NCBI RefSeq assembly: GCF_900113925.1
Contig: NZ_FORD01000006.1
Coordinates: forward strand, 1-64,000
Length of the DNA: 64,000 bases
Reading direction: 5' to 3'
From: Nitrosomonas sp. Nm34
GTDB taxonomy: Bacteria; Pseudomonadota; Gammaproteobacteria; Burkholderiales; Nitrosomonadaceae
Every line of letters begins with the position of its first letter. The first letter of the stretch is position 1. A model generated the notes under the pieces. The model did no database searches. It was not told the origin of the DNA and saw only the letters and a program-made list of their open reading frames with translations. Shown one piece after another: positions 1 to 8,230 of this stretch. The position numbers were made by a program, and so were the translations under genes.

Positions 1-95
1 TCGCGGTTTCCCCCTTGCGTTTCACTACGGTTGTCGTTACTAACTCCGGTTATCTCCTCTCAGATAACAAGTTTTAACCCATGCCGGGCACACTA

Positions 96-177
96 GGGCG
101 CAATAACCATCGGGCATTGCGCCGTATGTGCTACCTTACCATCCAGTGCGATGCGCCGCGCTTATTGCACCCTACAA
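96..177 (+). repeat. REP/BIME-like palindromic repeat, copy 1
   Basis: This is a run of about 82 bp with two hairpin-forming units: GGCGCAAT pairs with ATTGCGCC, and a second pair surrounds the stretch before TTATTGCACC. The second copy lies at 1659-1740 in the same orientation with about 80% identity. The two copies bracket the RES/Xre module. Confidence 0.75.
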
Positions 178-178
178 G

Positions 179-330
179 CTGGTGTCGCGAGACACCAACA
201 ACGAACCCGTCAGCGTGTTGTTGGAACGTATCCGATTGAGCCATGCAGAAAATGCAGCAAAATCGCAACGTCCCCGCCGCAAGGCGCATGCCAAGGATGC
301 CGTATTTGCGCCAGCCTGCCATCAGGGCAA
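179..330 (+). pseudogene. Possible C-terminal remnant of type I restriction HsdS
   Basis: A short open stretch begins right after the palindromic repeat and reads LVSRDTNNEPVSVLLERIR followed by a basic tail. From memory this resembles the extreme C-terminus of some type I specificity subunits. There is no start codon of its own and no target-recognition domain, so it is at best a fragment. An hsdM fragment near 60.2-60.4 kb shows that type I R-M genes have decayed elsewhere in the window. The family assignment is uncertain; the alternative is chance open frame. Confidence 0.3.
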
Positions 331-406
331 GTTAGTGTGCCAGAGGAATCCTTATAGAATCGAGGTTGCATGCCAGCGGCTGCAGGCTACTGCACGGATG
401 CGTTGC

Positions 407-865
407 TCATGGTCTGAAGCGGGAGTCAAACTTGAATGGGCGTACGATGTTCATCGTGACGCTGGTAAAGTCTGGGTGGTGGGGATTGATCATGATATTG
501 CTTGCTTCCGGTATGACTACTGACGGAATGATGAGGCCTAACTGCTTTCCCTTCATGAGAAAGCTGCTGCCTAGGCTGGCGGCAGCGACTGAGCTAGGTA
601 ATTCATTCCATCCAGCCGGTAAGGCCGCGAGGGCGAGTGTCTCGTATAGTGTGGCATCATCTGGCAATTCAATCAGCACCAACACCAGATCAGCCGGAAG
701 AATATCGCCAGTATGGATCAGTTTTTCCAGCGCGGCGATCTCGGGCGTCAGGCCAGCATAGATGGCATGCATGCCAGCATTATTCCAGCGCCCGCCATGC
801 TGATATGCGCCTGCTCCGCTTCGATCCAGAGCAAATTTGTGCTTGGCGATGCGCCAAGCCCGCAT
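407..865 (-). CDS. RES-domain toxin of a RES/Xre toxin-antitoxin pair
   Basis: This 152-aa protein has the layout of the RES family, named for conserved Arg, Glu and Ser residues. The N-terminal segment contains GGRWNNAG and AIYAGLTPEIAALEKLIH, and the conserved arginines are within the first 30 residues. Characterised members degrade NAD+ and stop growth until neutralised by the Xre partner. The ATG overlaps the TGA of the antitoxin gene by one base (TGATG), so translation is probably coupled and the antitoxin is made first. The length is normal for the family (about 150-160 aa) and no frameshift is visible, so the toxin appears intact. Function is inferred from the family and the gene pair. 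Confidence 0.85.
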   Translation of the reverse strand: MRAWRIAKHKFALDRSGAGAYQHGGRWNNAGMHAIYAGLTPEIAALEKLIHTGDILPADLVLVLIELPDDATLYETLALAALPAGWNELPSSVAAASLGSSFLMKGKQLGLIIPSVVIPEASNIMINPHHPDFTSVTMNIVRPFKFDSRFRP

Positions 866-1350
866 CAGACTGCGCCGCCATGGGCAATGGCTGACAGAAT
901 CCGCCGGACTTCAGCAGAACCGGCATCGGTATCCAGCAAGGACAAAGGAGATTCGCCCAGTACCAGATTGTTGCTTAGCATCCATTGTTTGGCCAGCTCC
1001 ACCGAACCAAACACCTGTTCTGCTTCTGCCTCGATCAGCGCAATGCGCGTGAGCCGCTCCGATTCGGCTGACCCCAGCTTGTCACCTGCTTTAATTTTGC
1101 GGTCTGCCGTGGCGCTCGATAAACCGATAATCCTGGCCAGTTTGGCGCGCGGCATTTCATAATATTCGCTGGCTTTGACCAATAGCATTGCATCGACGCC
1201 TGCCCGAATCAGGCGTATTCTTTCGCCAGCATTGCTTTTGAGAATTTTCTTGCTCCAGCATGAAAATTCCTGGCTGGGGCTTGTACGTTCACTAGTTTCT
1301 GCGGCGACAGGGGTAGCCAGTTTTTCTTTTGCTGCGCGTGTTGTTTCCAT
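865..1350 (-). CDS. Xre/MbcA/ParS-type antitoxin
   Basis: This is the partner of the RES toxin, about 161 aa. The middle resembles an Xre-like helix-turn-helix (LARIIGLSSATADRKIKAG). The C-terminus is the toxin-binding DUF2384-type tail, with SPLSLLDTDAGSAEVRRIL. I place the start at the ATG at 1350 because AAAGGTGA lies a few bases upstream; an in-frame ATG at 1368 is possible but has weaker signals. Two inverted repeats that fit autorepressor operators lie just upstream (1361-1396). Such antitoxins bind their own promoter and the toxin together, so conditional autoregulation is likely here. Confidence 0.85.
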   Translation of the reverse strand: METTRAAKEKLATPVAAETSERTSPSQEFSCWSKKILKSNAGERIRLIRAGVDAMLLVKASEYYEMPRAKLARIIGLSSATADRKIKAGDKLGSAESERLTRIALIEAEAEQVFGSVELAKQWMLSNNLVLGESPLSLLDTDAGSAEVRRILSAIAHGGAV

Positions 1351-1360
1351 GAAGTCACCT

Positions 1361-1396
1361 TTACTCATTTGAGTAATAATCATAACTCAATTGAGA
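1361..1396 (-). promoter_or_regulatory. Paired operator-like inverted repeats upstream of xre
   Basis: Two similar palindromes, ACTCATTTGAGT at 1363-1374 and ACTCAATTGAGA at 1385-1396, share the half-site ACTCA and are offset by 22 bp, about two helical turns. The first is extended to a 7-bp perfect arm (TTACTCA/TGAGTAA). They lie immediately upstream of the antitoxin start, where an Xre-type antitoxin would bind. Confidence 0.6.
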
Positions 1397-1658
1397 GATT
1401 CTATCTTGATAAGTTCACGCGAGCGCCGCAAGCGCTGCTTTTAGTCACTCGAAGCCTATGCATTCCTGTTCAAGCCGCAGATTCTTGTGCAAACGGTACT
1501 CGTGCAAATTATCGTACAACGCTTGCTCTGCCGGCGTCAGGCGCGGCAGGTCGCGCTGGGTTGGCTTGGTTTCCGTGCCTCAGTGTGCTGCGAACGCCAA
1601 CAAGGTCGCGTGATCCATCAGTAATGGCGCGCATGCGGAAACTTAACGCAACCCGCGT
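1397..1658. other. Intergenic stretch with an unidentified coding remnant
   Basis: No complete gene is visible. On the minus strand about 44 codons ending near 1445 read as a protein-like segment (LTPAEQALYDNLHEYRLHKN) with no convincing start and a stop just upstream. I do not recognise the family. It is probably the tail of a gene lost to rearrangement next to the palindromic repeat. Confidence 0.3.
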
Positions 1659-1740
1659 AAGGCGCAATAACCATCGGGCATTGCGCCGTATGTGCTACCT
1701 CACCATCTGGTGCAATGCGTTACACTTATTGCATCCTATC
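1659..1740 (+). repeat. REP/BIME-like palindromic repeat, copy 2
   Basis: Second copy of the repeat at 96-177, in direct orientation. It keeps the first hairpin (GGCGCAAT/ATTGCGCC) unchanged, and the second hairpin has compensating changes, so the structure is preserved while bases differ. It ends just past the 3' end of the neighbouring minus-strand gene. Confidence 0.75.
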
Positions 1741-1747
1741 AGTTATA

Positions 1748-2536
1748 TTATGAGTCAGACTGCTCGCCAGCAATTTCTCGTTCCGAAGCGCCCGGCTTCC
1801 CGCCAACAATTTCGATTTCCGAGACATATGCCATGGAACTCAGGCCACTCTGGCCAAAAGGATTACTCATCAATAACCGTTCACTATAATGAATTTTTGC
1901 CATTACCCCTGCTTGCAGGCTTATGACTGCAAAATTATATAAATCATGATCATCGATAAAAAAATGACGAAAGCTATTTCCGCTGCTTCCCATCTGCACT
2001 GTCATAAAATAATTTCTATGTCCATTTTTATTTTCAATGACATTAACTATTCTGCCAAACTCAACACCACGGGAAATTTCCTGATCATTCGTATTGATGT
2101 CTCCAATAAAATGCATTTGATCCAATACTTGATTTTCCGCAACCGGATGGATGGCGACTAATTCTTTAGTGGCGGAACAAGAAAGCAGTTCATTACTTTT
2201 AGGTGTTTTGAATTCAAGCACAACGTAATGGCCGATGAGGTTTTCAACTTCTTCATAACGGTCTTTTTTAAAACAAAACTCCCATGGATTAGAAACTAAA
2301 TTAGGAGGTTGATTGCCAACACTGGTGAAAGTGGTACTGTCATGGCCCAGTAAGATGTCCCCTACGTAGGCGCCGCTAGAAGTTCTTTCCAGATTCACCG
2401 TACTCAATCTGCCATAAATATAACCTTTATTATCAATAAATAGCGTTTCTGCAAAAACGAGTTTAGGAAGCAGGGCCAAAATCAAAATCCATAACCAAAG
2501 AAAAGTAACTGAATGGGGACTGCAATATTTTTTCAT
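1748..2536 (-). CDS. Secreted protein of unknown function
   Basis: About 262 aa. The N-terminus is a clear Sec signal: basic start, a long Leu/Ile/Trp hydrophobic stretch, and a likely cleavage after VFA (AETLF begins the mature protein). The mature part is mixed alpha/beta in character with two cysteines and no motif I recognise. The start is taken at one of two adjacent ATGs near 2536-2539 behind GAAAGGG; a TTG further upstream gives five extra residues and is less likely. It stands alone between repeats with no operon partner. It may be periplasmic. Confidence 0.6.
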   Translation of the reverse strand: MKKYCSPHSVTFLWLWILILALLPKLVFAETLFIDNKGYIYGRLSTVNLERTSSGAYVGDILLGHDSTTFTSVGNQPPNLVSNPWEFCFKKDRYEEVENLIGHYVVLEFKTPKSNELLSCSATKELVAIHPVAENQVLDQMHFIGDINTNDQEISRGVEFGRIVNVIENKNGHRNYFMTVQMGSSGNSFRHFFIDDHDLYNFAVISLQAGVMAKIHYSERLLMSNPFGQSGLSSMAYVSEIEIVGGKPGASEREIAGEQSDS

Positions 2537-2626
2537 CATGCCCTTTCGCAATTAGGAAATTAGTGAATCATCACTTTATATCAAAGATCTTGAACACAAG
2601 CTGAACAATCTAAAGTGGGAGAATAT

Positions 2627-2651
2627 GCTTACTTTGCGATAGATGACTTAT
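2627..2651 (+). other. Short relic matching the RNase H-like gene
   Basis: GCTTACTTTGCGATAG followed by nTGACTT is shared, with one mismatch in about 23 bases, with codons of the RNase H-like gene near 9829. The rest of that gene is absent here. A MITE copy follows directly at 2657. Confidence 0.4.
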
Positions 2652-2656
2652 TTCTC

Positions 2657-2744
2657 TTCCAGATCAAATTTGACTTGGCCGGCTTCACCTCGCCGCATGA
2701 TTGATACCGTCCGCGGCTCGCATTCACATCAAGATTGGTTGGAA
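2657..2744 (-). repeat. MITE-like palindromic element, copy A
   Basis: About 88 bp in reverse orientation relative to the 25.9 kb copy. The core reads GCGAGCCGCGGACGG and GGTGAAGCCGGCCAAG on the minus strand, and the ends are TTCCA/TGGAA-type. It is diverged but clearly of the same family. Confidence 0.7.
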
Positions 2745-3002
2745 AATGACATAACACGCGAAATACTCAAGCAACCAATAGTTCAAGAACTTTGTCATGA
2801 AACTATTTGTCATTAAAAAAAATGCTACAGCAAGGAACCAAGCGACTCTTGCGTTCTTACAATATACCGGTTAGCATGCACACTCTTTTTAGTTTATAGA
2901 CAAGAAACCAGGCTCATGGTACTCCCCGTGCTGCGTTTCTAACTGTCTTCCTTAACCTAGTTGCATATCCGGTATGGATATGCTTTACTCGAAGGAGAAG
3001 TA

Positions 3003-4535
3003 ATGCGTGCTGCACAGATTCTTCGCCATTTTGCCACGGATGGTAAACTCCTACCCCATGCGGCGTTCAGGCTTGCCAAGGCAGAAACCCTGCCTTCCTC
3101 TGCTTTACTCAACCTCGAATTTGCTCCGCGTGATTACATCGCGTTTCTGCTCTCAATCGATGCTGAAATCGAGCATTGTTTGATGGTGCAGTACTTATAT
3201 GCTGCCTACTCCCTCGGTGGACCACAGGTGCCGCCGGAATTTCGTGATGCAGTGCGTGGCTGGCAGGAGGTCATTCTCGGCATCGCCAAGGAAGAAATGG
3301 GGCATTTGATTTCGGTCCAAAATATCCTGCGTTTGATCGGGGCGCCGCTGCATATGGAGCGCGAAGATTATCCGTGGGATGTGCCGTTTTATCCTTTTCC
3401 GTTTATGTTGGAGCCTCTTACGCTCGATTCGCTGGCTAAATATGTGTATGCCGAATCCCCAGTGGATTGGGATGGGGGTAAACTGGGTGATGAAATCCGG
3501 CGGCGGGTCGACTCGCAAACTTCAAGTCCTCACCAGGTATCGGAATTATTCAATACGCTGATTCCACTGGTCAAGGATCCGAATTATCTATCGGACGAAG
3601 CATTTCAGGCTGATACCTACCCCTGCCAGGCCAATTGGGCCGAATGGGGGCGTGGTTACCACGGAGGTAACCGGGGCAATAGCATGGGGGCTCAGCCGGC
3701 CAGTACCCCGGATGTCCTGGTGGCACCGGTCACCTGCCGAGATGATGTCGTTAACGCGCTCACCGCGATCGCACAGCAAGGGGAAGCCACTTCGGGTTCA
3801 GATCCTTCACATTTTGTGCGCTTTCTGCGTATTTATGTCGATATGCGGGAAAAAATGACGCAGCAAACCTGCGATACCTGCCAATGGGATCAAGCGCGCC
3901 CGGCTGATTTTTCCGAAGAAAAATGGAATCAACTGTATCCCGCCGCACATCTCGGCTATCGTGCCAGCGCTGCACCCTGGTCGGCTTCGCGTAAAGTGGC
4001 CATCAATCCGTATGTCTCCCTTGATCCGAATAATGATCCTGCGTTGAGTAACGGTCCGGCTACTCCCATTACTCATCCGGAATCGGCTCTGTGGGCGACC
4101 CTGCACAACCTGCGTTACCGTATGCTGTTGAACTATTTAATCCATAGCTTCACGTTATATGGCGGCTTGAATGTGGCCGGTTTAGTCACGCCGCGCGGTA
4201 CCATAGTCAACGCGACGTTTGGTGAAATGTATAACCTGCGTGCGATTTCAGAAATTCTGATGCAGTTGCCGGTTTCAGCCACTGATCCGAAAGCGGGTTT
4301 CGCTGGTCCACCGTTCCAGATACCGTATACGCTGAATAGCCCATTCGGAGAAGCTAATCGCTGGAGAGCACACCTGGATTTGTTGAGCGCCGCAGAAAAT
4401 TTGATTGCAGCGCTATTCCGGCTCGCCCCGCCTGAACGTCATCCGTTTTTATCGACCTTGCGTGAAGCTGACAAAAATATGATTCAAATAGCGACCCGCA
4501 TCCTGTCCGGCGATATCGATCGTGCACTGCTTTAG
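3003..4535 (+). CDS. VioB-like ferritin-fold protein
   Basis: About 510 aa, starting at the ATG at 3003 behind GAAGGAGAAG (an upstream TTG lacks such a signal). Residues 45-170 match the ferritin-like domain found in VioB, the iminophenylpyruvate dimer synthase of violacein biosynthesis. Candidate metal ligands are visible in DAEIEH (E55, H58) and KEEMGH (E98, H101). The long C-terminal half contains a further helical region, HNLRYRMLLNYLIHSF. It is the first of five tightly packed genes, seven bases before a LodA-like gene, which suggests a shared role in making or using an unusual oxidase. The family is reasonably sure; the reaction is not known. Diiron, haem or another metal would all be possible. 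Confidence 0.7.
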   Translation: MRAAQILRHFATDGKLLPHAAFRLAKAETLPSSALLNLEFAPRDYIAFLLSIDAEIEHCLMVQYLYAAYSLGGPQVPPEFRDAVRGWQEVILGIAKEEMGHLISVQNILRLIGAPLHMEREDYPWDVPFYPFPFMLEPLTLDSLAKYVYAESPVDWDGGKLGDEIRRRVDSQTSSPHQVSELFNTLIPLVKDPNYLSDEAFQADTYPCQANWAEWGRGYHGGNRGNSMGAQPASTPDVLVAPVTCRDDVVNALTAIAQQGEATSGSDPSHFVRFLRIYVDMREKMTQQTCDTCQWDQARPADFSEEKWNQLYPAAHLGYRASAAPWSASRKVAINPYVSLDPNNDPALSNGPATPITHPESALWATLHNLRYRMLLNYLIHSFTLYGGLNVAGLVTPRGTIVNATFGEMYNLRAISEILMQLPVSATDPKAGFAGPPFQIPYTLNSPFGEANRWRAHLDLLSAAENLIAALFRLAPPERHPFLSTLREADKNMIQIATRILSGDIDRALL

Positions 4536-4541
4536 GAGATA

Positions 4542-5960
4542 ATGATGCCCATTCTGGAATTACGTATTCTGCCGCCCTTTGCCATTGCCCGCTTAGGGGG
4601 CGCCGCCGAGCCGCTGGAAGCCTTCGAGCTGGAAACCAATCCGGATAATCTCTTTGATTACCGTCGTATCGTACCGCGCCCCAGTTTTCAGGTTGATCCA
4701 CAAAGCGGTGAAATTACGCGTTGTTATATGCCGGAGAGCATTCGTTTTAAAGATGATAACCAACTGGTGCGGCCAGTTGCCCCGTTTCTCGAAGTGTATG
4801 CCCGCACCAGCCATCAGCCCGATCAATTAGTACCGCTGACAGTCGATCTGCTAAAAGCTGAAAATTTGACGTTGCAGGATGTGTATTGGGAAGTGGAACT
4901 CGGCAATATTAAAATTTACCGCCGTACCAACAACCAAAATGACAGGATTTATGCCAGAATCAGCCAGTTAAATGATCATAAACTTCATCCAATGAAGGGT
5001 GAATGTGCCAATTTCCTGCCCAATAAAACGCTGCCCCTTGGTCATGTGCAATTCATCAAGCCTACTGAAAACTTTCCAGAAATACGCCTGCGTTTCACAC
5101 CTGCCAAAGGATTAGTGTATGGTGCCAGCCTGAAGCGCCATATTTCAGACACTGAGGTGGAAGATGATCCGGTGTTCATTCACAATGAAGACCTGATTTT
5201 ATACGATTGCAATAAAGGTTCCTGGCGCGGCTATAAGGAAAATCTCGGGCCGGAACTGACCATGCCCGCCCAGATCTATGCCGGCTACAACGATGATGCC
5301 GGCAATCATGTCAGTTGGGGGTATTTCGATGATGAATGTGATGGGGTGGTCCGCGTCATATTGAAGCTGGCCGATGGCAACGAATTGCGGGCGCAAGGGC
5401 ATATCGGTGCAGGGCCGCCCGCCTATGCACCGGATACCCTGCCCGTTCGCGTCATTTCGGATGAAATGGAGCAGATTCTATATGGCCCAAGCGTAGCCGA
5501 GGAAGAAGTCTCGCTTGACGATGCAACAGAACTGGTGTTGCGCGCACTGGAATCGGTGCGCCTGATGAATACGGCCGTGATGAACGGCAATCCGGTAAAT
5601 GGCCGTCTCAATACCGCAAGCACCATGGTGCGGCAAAATACCAATGATTTTGAGCGTTACTATGAACCCATCGCCGCGAGTTCGCTGGTGGATAATCTGG
5701 CATTGCGTGCGTTGCATGAACGTGTATTCAGCGTCCTGACGGCTGGAGGGGCGCCCTGGTTTCCCCAGTTGCTGCGCCAGCCGGAAGAAATCGGCGATTT
5801 GTCCGCCAAGGGTTTGCGCAAGATGCCTGCCTTGATGCGAGGTGCAGATGGACGCAGCCTGACGCTGACACGGCGTCATATCGATATGGTGACCAAAGCC
5901 GCAAAAAATGCGATGTTTGCCGCTGCTAATCCAATCCATAAGGGAGCTAAAGATGACTGA
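4542..5960 (+). CDS. N-terminal part of a LodA/GoxA-like oxidase (split gene)
   Basis: 471-472 aa, starting at ATGATG just behind AGGAGA. It begins with the LodA-type signature PPFAIARLGGA. Mid-protein it shows DDECDGVVRV and AQGHIGAGPPAYAPDTLPV, matching the SDGPV and PPDYAP regions of LodA/GoxA, the cysteine tryptophylquinone-dependent lysine and glycine oxidases. Near the end, RKMPALMRGADG followed by LTLTRRH corresponds to the family's MP..G...LTLT segment. Typical LodA proteins are single chains of about 650-750 aa; this gene stops before the cofactor-bearing region. That region is encoded by the next gene, which overlaps it by 8 bp (ATGACTGA). Together they make about 745 aa. I infer a two-subunit enzyme rather than decay, because both frames are clean and have their own start signals. 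Confidence 0.7.
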   Translation: MMPILELRILPPFAIARLGGAAEPLEAFELETNPDNLFDYRRIVPRPSFQVDPQSGEITRCYMPESIRFKDDNQLVRPVAPFLEVYARTSHQPDQLVPLTVDLLKAENLTLQDVYWEVELGNIKIYRRTNNQNDRIYARISQLNDHKLHPMKGECANFLPNKTLPLGHVQFIKPTENFPEIRLRFTPAKGLVYGASLKRHISDTEVEDDPVFIHNEDLILYDCNKGSWRGYKENLGPELTMPAQIYAGYNDDAGNHVSWGYFDDECDGVVRVILKLADGNELRAQGHIGAGPPAYAPDTLPVRVISDEMEQILYGPSVAEEEVSLDDATELVLRALESVRLMNTAVMNGNPVNGRLNTASTMVRQNTNDFERYYEPIAASSLVDNLALRALHERVFSVLTAGGAPWFPQLLRQPEEIGDLSAKGLRKMPALMRGADGRSLTLTRRHIDMVTKAAKNAMFAAANPIHKGAKDD

Positions 5961-6777
5961 GAAGAAAATGACCCCTGCCCTCAGCGCCAGTAATCTGACG
6001 GCGCAAATCCATCATCGTGGCGCCGGTAACCCGGCCTCAGTATTGCCGCGTAGCGCGATTTCAAATTGCTTCCCTGGTCTGGAATTTGATTATCGTAATG
6101 TCTGGCGGCGTGCCTTTGAAGGTATTGTGCTGATCGAAAATAATAATTATGTGATTGCGGCTGAAGATCCGAAATACGACGATTTGGTGACACGGCGTTT
6201 ATTGCGTTTTGCCGGCTTCGATGCGATGGTGCCCACCAGCGGTCCGGTGTTTCCTGACGGCGATTCCAGCACGCTCGCTACCAGCACTAACCCGAATGCG
6301 GTATCGTTCATGGAATGGTCGAATTCATTGGCGCGCATTATGCATCTGCAAGGGCAAATGGTTGAGTGTGAATTCACCGCGCACCAGCATGCAGATACGG
6401 AAGTACTGGCTGACGGTGCCGACACCATCAAAGTGCCACTCAAATTGCGCGTATTTTTCACGCCCAATACGGCCGCGCTATCAGAAGATCTGCTGCAGCC
6501 GGGTGAATTGACGCAGGGTTTGTGCTCGCCATGGCAGAATGATTACCGCGAATGTGCCTGCTATTATTGGGCGGCCAGCCGGCCGGATTATGTCAATGTA
6601 GAAGTAGGTTCCGATGGTTTGAGCCAAGGTGACATGTGGTTCGCCAAAAAACGAACCGGCAACTATATTCCCGACAATAGAACTGATACACGACTCTGGT
6701 CATACGATGATTTATTCCTGGCCTGGCAACAACATTTGCAATTTATCATTCGGGGAAAGGATGCGGATAAATCTTAA
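5953..6777 (+). CDS. C-terminal, cofactor-bearing part of a LodA/GoxA-like oxidase
   Basis: 274 aa from the ATG at 5953, preceded by AGGGAG and overlapping the previous stop. It carries NCFPGLEFDYRN and the segment CSPWQND followed by CACYYW, which align by eye with the LodA region around the cysteine that becomes cross-linked in cysteine tryptophylquinone. In LodA the partner Trp lies about 65 residues after that Cys. Here Trp residues 58 and 67 positions after the CSPW cysteine are candidates. A CxC pair next to acidic residues could also be a substrate for thioether formation by the radical SAM protein encoded next. There is no signal peptide, so it is probably cytoplasmic at synthesis. 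Family assignment is from remembered motifs; the cofactor is inferred. Confidence 0.65.
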   Translation: MTEKKMTPALSASNLTAQIHHRGAGNPASVLPRSAISNCFPGLEFDYRNVWRRAFEGIVLIENNNYVIAAEDPKYDDLVTRRLLRFAGFDAMVPTSGPVFPDGDSSTLATSTNPNAVSFMEWSNSLARIMHLQGQMVECEFTAHQHADTEVLADGADTIKVPLKLRVFFTPNTAALSEDLLQPGELTQGLCSPWQNDYRECACYYWAASRPDYVNVEVGSDGLSQGDMWFAKKRTGNYIPDNRTDTRLWSYDDLFLAWQQHLQFIIRGKDADKS

Positions 6778-6820
6778 TAATCGATTGACACCGCACATCA
6801 TCCTTTTGGTGGATTAAACC

Positions 6821-8230
6821 ATGACCATCCCATCCATGGACGCCAGCTTTACGGCTGCATTCACGCAGCACATTGTGACCACCTCGCGCCCGCACCACCC
6901 GGATGCGCATCTGGTTGAGGATGCGCACGGTGCGCACTTATTGCTGGTCAACGGCAGCCGTCTTTATCATTTGCCGCCAGAGTTGGCGACTGAATTCCGT
7001 GCCGCGTTGCACGATACGGATGTCCGTGTACTGCAAAGCTTGATCGCCTGGCATGGCCTGCAAGCTGCGCCGCTCATTGATGATGCACCGCTTGCGCCCC
7101 CTCCTATCCACGCGCTCTCACTGGCAATTGCACAAAAATGCAATCTTGGCTGCACCTACTGCTATGCCCAGCAAGGCGAATTTGGTGGCAGGGCAAAGAA
7201 CATGGAGCTAGCGACTGCGCAGCAGGCAGTGGATCTGCTGCTGGCGAAAGCGGCACCCGGCTCGAAGGTCAATCTGGCTTTCATGGGCGGCGAACCGCTC
7301 GCCAATCGCAGAGTCCTTCGCACGGTCACCGAGTATGCGCGAGCCCAGGCGGCTCAACGTGACATCCGCTGCCATTTCTCAATCACGACTAATGGCAGTT
7401 TATTACAGCGGGAAGACGCTGATTTTTTTGAACAGCATGGTTTTGCAGTGACGGTCAGTTTAGACGGACCGGCCGAGCAGCATGATCGCCTGCGCCCGTT
7501 CAAAGGCGGCAAAGGTTCATTTGATCAAATTGTGACACGCCTTGCGCCCTTGCTGGAAAAGCAGCGCCAGATGCAAGTATCAGCACGTGTCACCGTTACC
7601 CCCTTTAATCTGAATTTGCCGCACACACTGGACCTGTTTATTGGCATGGGATTTCATAGTGTCGGTTTTTCACCGTTATTGCGTGCCCCCAATGGACAGG
7701 CAGAAATGGGGCCGGATGATATGACGAATATGCTGGAAGGAATGATTGCCTGTGGTCTGGCGTTTGAACAACATGTGTTGCGTGGTGAGCGCTATCCCTT
7801 TATGAATATGCAGAATGCACTGCGTGAATTGCAGCGAGGTACGCATCGCCCGTATCCGTGTGGCGCAGGTGCGGGGTATTTCGGCGTATCGGCTGAGGGT
7901 GAACTATCCGCTTGTCATCGCTTTGTCGGCGATGAGCAAGGGAAAATGGGCGATTTGACGCATGGAGTTGATCCGGCAAGACAAACCCAGTGGCTGGCGG
8001 AACGTCATGTACACCAGCAGCACCCCTGCCATACCTGCTGGGCGCGCTATTTATGTGGAGGCGGCTGCCATCATGAAGTATTGGCGCGTGGACGCAGCGC
8101 TTGCGACTATATTCGAGGCTGGTTGCATTACACCATTGGCGCGCACCAGCGCTTAAACCAATTGGCGCCTGCATGGTTTACTGATCCAGGGGCCGAGCGT
8201 GTAGCCAGCGCGAATGATCCCCTCGGTTGA
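6821..8230 (+). CDS. Radical SAM/SPASM peptide maturase (QhpD-like)
   Basis: 469 aa. The radical SAM cluster motif CNLGCTYC gives C107, C111 and C114, followed by the glycine-rich FMGGEP strand and SLDGPAEQHD. The C-terminal third is a SPASM domain with cysteines at C347 and C365 and the cluster CHTCWARYLCGGGC. This arrangement is that of peptide-modifying enzymes such as QhpD (thioether cross-links in quinohemoprotein amine dehydrogenase) and anaerobic sulfatase maturases. The N-terminal about 90 residues may be a substrate-recognition segment. Its position directly behind the split LodA-like genes and overlapping the flavoprotein gene by 17 bp suggests that it modifies the oxidase subunit. 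The substrate is inferred, not shown. Confidence 0.8.
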   Translation: MTIPSMDASFTAAFTQHIVTTSRPHHPDAHLVEDAHGAHLLLVNGSRLYHLPPELATEFRAALHDTDVRVLQSLIAWHGLQAAPLIDDAPLAPPPIHALSLAIAQKCNLGCTYCYAQQGEFGGRAKNMELATAQQAVDLLLAKAAPGSKVNLAFMGGEPLANRRVLRTVTEYARAQAAQRDIRCHFSITTNGSLLQREDADFFEQHGFAVTVSLDGPAEQHDRLRPFKGGKGSFDQIVTRLAPLLEKQRQMQVSARVTVTPFNLNLPHTLDLFIGMGFHSVGFSPLLRAPNGQAEMGPDDMTNMLEGMIACGLAFEQHVLRGERYPFMNMQNALRELQRGTHRPYPCGAGAGYFGVSAEGELSACHRFVGDEQGKMGDLTHGVDPARQTQWLAERHVHQQHPCHTCWARYLCGGGCHHEVLARGRSACDYIRGWLHYTIGAHQRLNQLAPAWFTDPGAERVASANDPLG

